Below are positions 18,222 to 25,997 of a DNA stretch of 64,000 bases, piece after piece. Location: assembly GCA_023664865.1 (NCBI GenBank), contig JAMPEU010000010.1:50094-114093 (forward strand). Reading direction: 5' to 3'. How positions within the stretch are numbered: position 1 is the stretch's first letter; every line of letters starts with the position of its first letter. The translations under genes and the position numbers were made by a program. Origin of the DNA: Butyrivibrio sp. GTDB taxonomy: Bacteria; Bacillota; Clostridia; Lachnospirales; Lachnospiraceae. The notes below the pieces were generated by a model, which ran no database searches, had not been told where the DNA came from, and worked only from the letters and a program-made list of their open reading frames with translations.

Positions 18222-19953
18222 CCCTGATTACCTTTTGTTTATCAACCTTATACACAATATCGCAGTTCTTAATAGTCGAAAGTCTGTGTGCGATAATAAC
18301 CAACGTCTTAGTTTTACCCAAACGCTCAATCGCATCCATTATGGCGCTTTCCGTATCATTATCCAAAGCGGAAGTAGCCTCGTCAAGAATCAATATCTCC
18401 GGATTATGATACAACGCTCTTGCGATTCCTATTCTCTGTCTCTGTCCGCCGGATAATCTCACGCCCCTTTCTCCCACGGCAGTGTCCCAGCCCTCCGGCT
18501 GCTCCATCACAAACTCGTATATCTGTGCTTCCTTCATTGCCGCTATCAACCTGTCATTATCTATTTCTTCCTCCGGCACTCCAAATACAATATTGTTTTT
18601 TATTGTATCATCCAAAAGGAAAATTGTCTGTGGAATATAGCCCAGCTTACCGTACCATGCTTTCTTATTTTCTTTTATGTCCTTACCGTCTATAACAATC
18701 TGGCCTTTGTCAGGTTCCAAAATACCCAGAAGAATATCCGCCAAAGTAGTCTTACCCCCGCCTGAAGGTCCTATGAACGCTACGGATTTATTTTTAGGAA
18801 TCACTATTTCAACATCCGACAACACATCTTTCTCTGTTCCTTCATACCGGAATGAAATATCTTTCATTTCAATCTGATGCTCAAAGATAAGTTCGCTAGC
18901 CTGTGAATCTTCCTTGACATTCGTATATTCATTGTTCTTCCTTATATCATTTATATCCTTGTACAGCGCGTCCACAGAAGGTTTTCTCAGCATAATCATA
19001 CTAAGGTATGTCGTAATGCGGTTTAAAGACGGCAGTAATCTAAACGCAGCCACGGCAAATACCGATACTATTGGTATAAAATATGAAGCGTCTACTCCAC
19101 TGTATATCTTCATTGCCACCACTGACAAGAGACCTCCTATACATACAGTCTCTACCGTCGGCTTGGCAATATAAGTAATAATGCTATAGCTTGTCTTGGT
19201 ATGTGCAAGGCGGTCTGTGTTAGCGTTATATTTATCCTGAAAGTATTTTTCCCTCATCAGGATTTTTGTTTCCTTTATTCCTCCCAGCGCCTCCATAATC
19301 CACTTATTCATAAGCCGCAGCTGTTCACGCTCTCTGACACCCAGCCTGCGCATCTGTTTCTTCATTACAAGCAGATAAAGCAAAACATACATAGTCAGAA
19401 GAATTGTAATTCCTATGGTTATGCTTTTATCCTTGATAAATAGAAATACTGTTAATGCGGCGCACACAGCTGTCTCCGATATCAGCTGCATAACGCAGAG
19501 TACAAAAGAATAGCAGCCGTCAGTATCGTCCTTTATATTCCTCATAAGTTCAGCACTGCTGTTATTTAGGTGAAACGAGTATGGCCTGTTAATATAATTT
19601 GCCAGCAGCTGCTGCGATAATCGATATTGATTTTTAAAGGTAAACGAATATTGAAAGTATGCCATAATGCACAGATATACATTTTTCACTACATAAACCA
19701 ATATGAGAAAAACTGCCATAAGAATAATAAGCTGCTGCGATGATTCAAGCTTTAAGAAATTATAAACAGAGCTGACTAAGGGATTCGCCAAAAGGGACGC
19801 GGGGTTTATTATTGCCGTAACAAACGGTATAACTGCCGAAACGCCCAGCAGCTCCCACAGCGCTCCGCCAAACATCAGAATACACAAGACCACAAGTTGA
19901 AGCTTCTGCTTTCTGTTAAATATTATTCTTAGCTCCCTTATAATCTCCTTCAT
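18205..19953 (-). CDS. ABC transporter, permease-ATPase half-transporter (PglK/MsbA-like flippase)
   Basis: About 582 residues: an N-terminal six-helix exporter domain (ALWELLGVSAVIPFVTAI in the first helices) and a C-terminal ATPase. Walker A GPSGGGKT is near 395-402, the signature LSGGQRQR follows, then Walker B ILILDEATSALD and the H-loop IIAHRLS. This architecture, with the EL-GVSAVIPF first helix, is that of PglK-type lipid-linked oligosaccharide flippases, and a close paralogue is at 41986. The frame extends to 19977, but the ATG at 19953 has a GGAG site seven bases away and an ATGA overlap with the upstream glycosyltransferase. Probably works as a homodimer. Cargo is inferred. Confidence 0.88.
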   Translation of the reverse strand: MKEIIRELRIIFNRKQKLQLVVLCILMFGGALWELLGVSAVIPFVTAIINPASLLANPLVSSVYNFLKLESSQQLIILMAVFLILVYVVKNVYLCIMAYFQYSFTFKNQYRLSQQLLANYINRPYSFHLNNSSAELMRNIKDDTDGCYSFVLCVMQLISETAVCAALTVFLFIKDKSITIGITILLTMYVLLYLLVMKKQMRRLGVREREQLRLMNKWIMEALGGIKETKILMREKYFQDKYNANTDRLAHTKTSYSIITYIAKPTVETVCIGGLLSVVAMKIYSGVDASYFIPIVSVFAVAAFRLLPSLNRITTYLSMIMLRKPSVDALYKDINDIRKNNEYTNVKEDSQASELIFEHQIEMKDISFRYEGTEKDVLSDVEIVIPKNKSVAFIGPSGGGKTTLADILLGILEPDKGQIVIDGKDIKENKKAWYGKLGYIPQTIFLLDDTIKNNIVFGVPEEEIDNDRLIAAMKEAQIYEFVMEQPEGWDTAVGERGVRLSGGQRQRIGIARALYHNPEILILDEATSALDNDTESAIMDAIERLGKTKTLVIIAHRLSTIKNCDIVYKVDKQKVIRDGRDK

Positions 19954-20999
19954 ATTGTTTCTCCAAAATCCAGCCACATTTTCGCTATTTTATTTACGGA
20001 AAACTTTTCTCTTATCAAAACCGCATTATGTGAAATCGTTGCTGCAAACTCCGGCTCCGTAACAATTCTTTTCATTGCCCGGTACAGCTCCTCCTTATTT
20101 TGCATAGGCACAAGAAGTCCGTTTACTTCATTTTCTATACATAACCTGGAACCTCCTGCGGGACAGTCTGTGGCTACTACAGGCAGTCCCATTGCCATTG
20201 CCTCCATCAGGGAATTAGGTATTCCCTCATAGTCCGAAGATAAAACATACATGCCGCAGTTCTTTATTTCATCAATTACATTTTCTTTAAATCCCGCAAA
20301 TACTATTTTATCATAAATTCCGAGATTACGCGCCAGACTTTTAAGTTCTTCCTCAAGTTCCCCTTTTCCGTAGATAATCAGTTTATATCCGGAAATTTCC
20401 CTGCAAAACATCGCAAATGAAGACAGCAATAGCGCATGGTTTTTCTGTGCCGTAAGTCTCCCGACCGCGACTATACTCTTTTTGCGCTCACCTTCAAACG
20501 GTTCGGGAAGCTTCATCACAGGATTAGGAATCACTGCGCTTCTTTTTCGTATCCTCTCCGGGAAACAGTTTAAGGCATCCTCCGTCTGAAATGCAAATGC
20601 CTTCCCGAAAAAATATATACAGTCCCTAAGTTTAGCGAAACTACACTTTCGCGGATCATTTCTTTCAGATAATATGAGCCTTGACCGCAGACCAAACGCT
20701 GCCAGAATAGAGAATAAATTCGTCTCCGTACCAAATGAAATAATCAGACCGCTTCTGTGCTTCTTAAAATATTTACGCAGAGTCATTATCCGTTCGATTC
20801 TTTTACTCAGACGATGCCCTGTGTCTGTTCCGATGCAAAATACTTCTACTTTATTATTCAGTTGGTATGCTATTTCTTCCCCGGCAGTCATAAGTATCGT
20901 CACAGCATGTCCCATCTGTACAAACCGTTCAGATAACGCTGCTATCACACGTTCGCTTCCGCCGCCTGCCATGCAGGCAGTCACAAAAACAATCTGCAT
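19950..20999 (-). CDS. Glycosyltransferase family 4
   Basis: A 349-residue GT-B retaining glycosyltransferase. The N-terminus has the glycine loop (CMAGGGSERV, about 9-18) and the C-terminal domain has AVGRLTAQKNH and the E-x7-E motif (SSDYEGIPNSLMEAMAMGLPVV). The NDPRK and AGGSRLCIENEVNG segments resemble GalNAc/galactosyltransferases of O-antigen clusters. It uses a nucleotide sugar at the inner face of the membrane to extend a lipid-linked glycan. Ends in an ATGA overlap with the ABC flippase, which suggests the two act on the same repeat unit. Donor not determined. Confidence 0.9.
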   Translation of the reverse strand: MQIVFVTACMAGGGSERVIAALSERFVQMGHAVTILMTAGEEIAYQLNNKVEVFCIGTDTGHRLSKRIERIMTLRKYFKKHRSGLIISFGTETNLFSILAAFGLRSRLILSERNDPRKCSFAKLRDCIYFFGKAFAFQTEDALNCFPERIRKRSAVIPNPVMKLPEPFEGERKKSIVAVGRLTAQKNHALLLSSFAMFCREISGYKLIIYGKGELEEELKSLARNLGIYDKIVFAGFKENVIDEIKNCGMYVLSSDYEGIPNSLMEAMAMGLPVVATDCPAGGSRLCIENEVNGLLVPMQNKEELYRAMKRIVTEPEFAATISHNAVLIREKFSVNKIAKMWLDFGETI

Positions 21000-21001
21000 T
21001 A

Positions 21002-22006
21002 TTATTTATCCCTTTTATATGATTTAATAATTGACTCGTATTCCTTTGCAATTACATCTGTTGAAAGGTTCTTTTTGACATATTCTCTTGATGCTTCTCC
21101 AATTGCGCGCCTTTCATCGACGCTTATAATAAGTTTTCTAAGAGTTTTATACCATTCTCTCTCATTATAGCATAATAGGGCAGGCGTATCAATATATGAG
21201 GGCACGGGGCTGGCTGCTACCGGCAGTCCGATTGCCATAGGACACGCGATTTTCGTCAAAGTATGCTGTGCTTTTTCTATATCCTTCATAGGACGTGGGG
21301 CAATCATAATATCACCTTGCAATAAGCATGTAAGAATACTTTTCTGCTCATATGGTATATATTCATAAGCAAAACTTTTGATTCCCGGATCATCTTCACA
21401 AATAAAGGTGACTTTACAATTAAACTCCTTCTGCAGCTGCGATATGGCATTTTTTATCAATTCGGTATGAAGCGCATTGCTCCTGTATCCGCTGTAAATT
21501 AATGTAACCTGTTCTTTTTGTTCATGCTTTTTATGAACTTCAAAATAAGTCTCATTTACTCCTTCATTGATAAAATATACATTTTTATGATACTGCTTAA
21601 ATTGCTTATACTGTTCTTTCGAATATGCAAATGCAATATCGGAACACTTAAGAATCTTCAAAATATTTCTTCTTTCCCAGTCATCCGCCCTGCTTTCATC
21701 CGTTAAATATTCACAAAAATTGTCCGAAATAACCAGCGTATCCGTATCCGCCAGCTTTTGCGCTCTTTTTACGGCAGCATCCGTCCGCGTTTTAGTGAAA
21801 ATAACCGCATCATACTTCTTATACGGTTTATAGAGTTCCACGTTTATCCCGATTTTCTCCATCGCCGTCATTATATCATAACATCTTATGCGCACACTAG
21901 GCATTTCTTTATTATATGCCTGTATGTCGTCAATAACAAAGCCTATTTCACACTTCTTAAACAATTTGCTTAAATCATGCAGTAAAAATCTGTCTAAAGT
22001 TTTCAT
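21002..22006 (-). CDS. Glycosyltransferase, GT-B type
   Basis: About 334 residues. The frame could open at a TTG at 22018, but the ATG at 22006 has GGAGCAGG just upstream. The N-terminal half (GFVIDDIQAYNKEMPSVRIR; DAVIFTKTRTD) binds acceptor in similar proteins, and the C-terminal half (TLIYSGYRSNALHTELI; APRPMKDIEKAQHTLTKIACPMAIGLPVAASPVPSY) has the shape of a GT-B donor domain, with KIACPMAIGLPVAAS in place of the usual E-x7-E region. A poly- or oligosaccharide role is inferred from position, two bases upstream of a GT4. First intact gene of the 22-10.9 kb operon; everything just upstream of it is decayed. Confidence 0.72.
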   Translation of the reverse strand: MKTLDRFLLHDLSKLFKKCEIGFVIDDIQAYNKEMPSVRIRCYDIMTAMEKIGINVELYKPYKKYDAVIFTKTRTDAAVKRAQKLADTDTLVISDNFCEYLTDESRADDWERRNILKILKCSDIAFAYSKEQYKQFKQYHKNVYFINEGVNETYFEVHKKHEQKEQVTLIYSGYRSNALHTELIKNAISQLQKEFNCKVTFICEDDPGIKSFAYEYIPYEQKSILTCLLQGDIMIAPRPMKDIEKAQHTLTKIACPMAIGLPVAASPVPSYIDTPALLCYNEREWYKTLRKLIISVDERRAIGEASREYVKKNLSTDVIAKEYESIIKSYKRDK

Positions 22007-22064
22007 TTCCTGCTCCAATCACTCGGCTTACCTAAAATCAAACGCTGAGGTATGCGTACTATAG

Positions 22065-22466
22065 TCAACTGTTTCCTGAAAATGTTCTTATGTCCAAGTC
22101 ATACAGTTTACTAACTCCCAATGCCATAAACGGGGCAACAACATCACCATAGGAATCCTGAATCAGCAATACGCTTTTTCCGCTCTCGTCATTTAAATTA
22201 GTGACCGTCATAAGCGCATTATCCCCCCATGAATATTCTTCATCATATATGTCAAGATTAATATTAAATCCATTCTCCTGATTTAGCCGCCCAGCAATAA
22301 GTCCGGCTGAATAATCCCACCAAATTGCCTGTACCAGGCTATTATTCATATCCAAGGCTTCAAACAACAGATTCTTGGAAACAAACCGCGCCATGATACT
22401 CATGAAAAAAAACCCAATAATCGCAAGAATTATTCCCGCAGTAAAATGTTTTATTTTTCTCGCCAT
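22065..22466 (-). pseudogene. Remnant of a DHHW/SGNH-like protein partner of MBOAT acyltransferase
   Basis: A 133-residue remnant. Residues about 8-30 are an N-terminal membrane helix; after LFEALDMNNSLVQAI the chain jumps to a segment (SGKSVLLIQDSYGDVVAPFMALGVSKLYDLDIRTF) that normally lies near the end of about 370-residue DHHW-type proteins, and it stops abruptly after FSGNS. So both a large internal part and the extreme C-terminus are missing. Intact relatives sit next to MBOAT O-acyltransferases and help acetylate surface glycans. Its MBOAT neighbour (22489-23544) is broken too, which supports decay of the whole module. A short product could still be made. Confidence 0.75.
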
Positions 22467-22488
22467 AATCAATACCCCGCTCGCCCTT

Positions 22489-23544
22489 TCAGAAATTAAA
22501 ATAAATAAACGGATTATAGGTTGATTTTATACACGCCAATACTGATAATAGAAACAGAAAAAGAATGACCGCGCACTCGCAGGACTGTCTTATATCTGTA
22601 TTATTTATCTTTTTTATGACTGTCAGATATACAGGGGTACTAAAAATAATACCCAGGCTCAATAACAGCCAAACATTTTTCATATAGTCCACGGCTACCG
22701 AATCAATCATCCCTGCGTTGCCAATGCCAAACATCTGTCCTATATATTTTACCGCCTGCAATAATGATTCCGAACGAAAGATTACCCACGCAATAATAAC
22801 TATAACCATCGTATATATGTGTGAAAATACTCCCATTTTTTTAATTGCCGGAATATATGTCTCTAATAATCGCACGGCAAAATATAATAATCCCCACACT
22901 ATGAAAGTCCAGTTTGCACGTGCCATATTTCGGTCAAAAGCCAGACAATAAATAAATTAAAAATCCATCTGCTTTTGCTGACGTGGTTTCCTCCAAGGGG
23001 AATGTATACATAATCTTTAAACCAACTGCTTAAAGAAATATCTCACAATAGGACCGGCAATCAGCTGCGGAAACAATGATACATATAAGGCTGCTTTAAA
23101 TATGTTTTTCTGCACTTTTACTTTTCCATTATACACATCTAATACATAAGACAATATCTGAAATGTAAAAAAAGAAATACCAATTGGAAGGGCAATTTTC
23201 AGACTCCAGTTATCCTTATGAAACAGCAATGAAACATTTTTCGCCACAAAAGATAAATACTCAAATATAAAAAGCAGACCAATATTATACGTAATTGATA
23301 TTACCAAAAATAATTTTTTAACTTTTCCGCCAGTTCCGGCAATTTTCAACGCCAGAAACCAGTTGAAGATTATTGAAAATATCATTACAAATACAAATAT
23401 CGGCTCTCCCCACGCGTAAAAGCCGATACTTACGCACATCAGAATTATATTTTTAAAATTTCCGCTCTTGAAGAACGGATTATAATATACTAATAAAACA
23501 AACGGCAGAAACAGAAACAAAAAAATTGTTGATGAAAAAACCAT
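22489..23544 (-). pseudogene. Broken MBOAT family O-acyltransferase gene (internal deletion plus frameshift)
   Basis: The N-terminal part (23544 down to about 23040) encodes the MBOAT start (MVFSSTIFLFLFLPFVLL) to [14 protein letters not shown]. The sequence then jumps, in another frame, to [15 protein letters not shown] (about 23031-22985), losing the roughly 115 residues that in the intact copy at 46872 include the RRWH/KRWH histidine. A second lesion near 22918-22924 is one missing G inside the WHG catalytic-histidine motif (CACGTGCAAAC where CACGGTGCAAAC is expected). The last 145 residues to FIYFNF are otherwise well preserved. The start at 23544 has an AAGGAG site. Two independent lesions make function very unlikely. 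Confidence 0.9.
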
Positions 23545-23645
23545 ATTGTACAATTCTCCTTATCGAATATTAATTATACTAAAAATACTATGTTCTTTCA
23601 ACTTATTTTCTCATTCTGCATTACGGCGGCATTATAGAAATTTCG

Positions 23646-24684
23646 CTATAAATCAAATCGCTTGTCACAAAATCTAAATAGCGGCTCCTCAATTATCTTC
23701 CTTCTTAAAATATCTATTAATACGCATATAACAAAAATACCGATAACCGCCAATAACATATGCACACTCAAATATGGCGACTCAATCCGCACATCTTTAA
23801 ATATAATTTCCCACATTGTGTAACGTATGTTTTTATTATTATGAATCAAATATACTCCCAGCACAGAGCCGCTTATATAGTTTATCAGCTTATTACTTTT
23901 CATTTTAATATTTCTAAATATGCCAAAAACAGACAGTACCCAAAAAATTACCAACGGGCTGCTCATTCTCAGAAAATATCCGGTATTGCCGGCAAAAAAA
24001 CTGTGTTTGGTCCCCAATATATCAAAGACAATAACTGTTCCTGTAAGCGCAATTAATAATACAACCGCTGCTATGAAGTTTAATTTTATATCATTAAATT
24101 TATTGTCAGGATATCGTCTTAGATATATGCCAACCAAATAAATAAAAAGGTAAAATCCAACATCAGAAATAATAGATGCAGGTCCTCCCGGCATAGTGGG
24201 AATCAGGCTGGTAATGATAAATAAAATGATAAGTAATTTCTGATGAGATTTTTTATCCAGATTTCTAATTATAATATTAATATACGGCATCAGCAGCATC
24301 AACACTATATACGCAGTCATAAACCAATATTCACCATGACTAAACGGAAGCATTGCCGCTATAAATGAGCGTGTACCCAGCCCCCCCCCGCGCAATGGCT
24401 GCAATCACCATACATACTACAGAATAAAATAACATTTCAAGCCACAGTTTGAATATACGTTTCCGATTGTCTGTGTAATCTTTCCAGAAATAACCGGATA
24501 TTGCAAAAAACATTATATTTCCTGCTCCGCCGCCAAAACATAAAGTTTGAATTAATACACGGTTAAATGTAACCGCTCCGGTTGGAAACTCCGGCTGAAT
24601 ATATCCTGCATAATGGCTTACAACAATCAAAATCATAGCAACTATTCTTAAAAGTTCAAAATTACTCTGACGTTCTTTAGTCAT
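23646..24684 (-). pseudogene. Acyltransferase family 3 gene, frame broken in a nine-G run (possible phase-off state)
   Basis: The 5' part (ATG at 24684 with a GGGGGA site; SNFELLRIVAMILIVVSHYAGY has the family R-x10-H pattern) reads into a run of nine G and then leaves frame, ending after 114 residues. The 3' part continues in the next frame (LGTRSFIAAMLPFSHGEYWFMTAYIV and on to RFCDKRFDL) with no other lesion over about 240 residues. Removing one G gives one 345-residue protein with the correct helices and the HGEYWFMTAY family motif. An otherwise clean gene with a single defect in a long homopolymer suggests switching by slippage rather than decay. Its role would be O-acylation of the surface glycan. 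Confidence 0.88.
24381..24389. repeat. Homopolymer C9 (G9 on the coding strand)
   Basis: Nine consecutive C on the plus strand inside the acyltransferase gene. It is the longest G/C run I see in the window. Eight or eleven G would restore the full-length frame; nine does not. Confidence 0.95.
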
Positions 24685-24733
24685 AAAATATTTCCCCCGA
24701 ACTATTATTTATACCGCTTTACACATCTAAATC

Positions 24734-24762
24734 ATATTACCTTAAAATGTATCATTATTCAA
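24734..24762 (-). promoter_or_regulatory. Sigma-A promoter for the minus-strand acyltransferase gene
   Basis: Minus strand TTGAAT (24757-24762), 17-base spacer, TAATAT (24734-24739), about 50 bases before the ATG at 24684. Both boxes and the spacing are kept in the duplicated copy at 34712-34740. Confidence 0.65.
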
Positions 24763-24785
24763 GAGGCTTGGAATCGCCGTACTTA

Positions 24786-24814
24786 TTGACTTCACTTTCC
24801 AATAATACTATAAT
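24786..24814 (+). promoter_or_regulatory. Sigma-A promoter for the divergent GT4-asnB-GT11 operon
   Basis: TTGACT (24786-24791), 17-base spacer, TATAAT (24809-24814), 27 bases before the ATG at 24842. The -35 elements of this and the opposite promoter are only about 23 bases apart. The right-hand copy of this region at 35829-35901 has lost the spacer and -10. Confidence 0.8.
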
Positions 24815-24841
24815 AAATTATTATTAGAAATGAGGTCATTT

Positions 24842-25996
24842 ATGAATGTTGTATATGTTGCGCCTATGTTCCACACTAATCAGGTTCCTATTGTAAAAGG
24901 CTGGCTGGAACATGGACATCAGGTTTCTTTTATATGTCAATACACAGGTAAAACAGAAAATCATAAATACTGCGTTCCGTATGGTATGGGGTATTCTGTC
25001 TTATTTAAATTTTTTTTGTCCATATACAATTTGTTCAACAATCCTCGTAAGCATCTTAGCGCATATCCGGAGGCTTTTAGGGATAAATGCGGTTTTCCGC
25101 CCATATTCAAATTTTTTAAATATATGAAAAAATTAAATCCTGATATTGTAATCCTCAGAGAACGTTCCGTATATTCGATATGCGCTTATATCATATGCCG
25201 GTTACAGCGGACAGACTGTGTTTTATATAACCAGACTCCTCTTTGGGATAACGAACCCCCGCGTAACGATTTGGCGCATCGTATTGTGAAAATGCTGACA
25301 CCTTCTGTCCGCATGACTCCGGTGCTGGGCAATCCTGATACCGGTTATTTGGACAAGCATGCCGTTTATATCCCTTTTGTCATTGAACCTCAGCAAAGCC
25401 CGGAACAGAAAAAATACTTTCGCAATCAACGAATAAATATTTTGTGCGTTGGGAAATTTGAAGAGCGCAAGCATCACCTGATGCTGCTGGAAATCGTCCG
25501 GCAGCTATTTACGGATTATCCTCTTCATCTGACCTTAGTCGGTGAAGTTTCCACACAATATCACAAAAATTATTACCAAAAAGTCCAGGATTATATTACC
25601 GTAAATCACATGGAAGACTTGGTTGACTGTCACATCAACTGTCCTCCTGATAAAATGTCTACTTTCTACCGCAGTGCAGACCTTTTTGTATTACCAAGTA
25701 CAGGTGAATTTGCCTCCGTTTCACAACTGGAAGCAATGTCACACTCCCTCCCCGTAATTGTCAGCAACACTAATGGAACTGCATGTTACATTGAAGAAGA
25801 TAAAAACGGATATTTGTTTAAGGATAAAAATGAAAAAGATTTAAAAGAAAAAATTACTAAAATAATCTCAAGCAGAAAAAATATTCTGCAAATGGGCGCT
25901 TACAGTTACCTGCTGGTAAATGAAAAATACTCTTTTACAAATTATCAGGCAAAAATCAAGACGTTAATTAAACCAAGAAAGGAGCACGGTTGCTGA
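24842..25996 (+). CDS. Glycosyltransferase family 4
   Basis: About 384 residues. The frame opens at 24830, but the ATG at 24842 has a GAGG site six bases upstream and starts the conserved MNVVYVAPMFHTNQVP. The second half carries CVGKFEERKHHLMLLEI and the E-x7-E type region (LPSTGEFASVSQLEAMSHSLPVIV), marks of a retaining GT-B enzyme. First gene of a plus-strand operon with asnB and a GT11 gene, opposite to most of the locus, behind a good promoter. A near-identical copy of its first 50 or so bases, with the ATG changed to CTG, lies at 35845-35901. An 8-T run near 25010 is in frame. Donor unknown. Confidence 0.88.
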   Translation: MNVVYVAPMFHTNQVPIVKGWLEHGHQVSFICQYTGKTENHKYCVPYGMGYSVLFKFFLSIYNLFNNPRKHLSAYPEAFRDKCGFPPIFKFFKYMKKLNPDIVILRERSVYSICAYIICRLQRTDCVLYNQTPLWDNEPPRNDLAHRIVKMLTPSVRMTPVLGNPDTGYLDKHAVYIPFVIEPQQSPEQKKYFRNQRINILCVGKFEERKHHLMLLEIVRQLFTDYPLHLTLVGEVSTQYHKNYYQKVQDYITVNHMEDLVDCHINCPPDKMSTFYRSADLFVLPSTGEFASVSQLEAMSHSLPVIVSNTNGTACYIEEDKNGYLFKDKNEKDLKEKITKIISSRKNILQMGAYSYLLVNEKYSFTNYQAKIKTLIKPRKEHGC

Positions 25997-25997
25997 T

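Noticed and set aside
25009-25016. Run of eight T in the GT4 gene (and another at 35533 in the fucosyltransferase-like gene) as phase-variation tracts
   Set aside because: Both genes are intact in frame, and T runs of this length are expected by chance in AT-rich DNA, unlike runs of eight or nine G.
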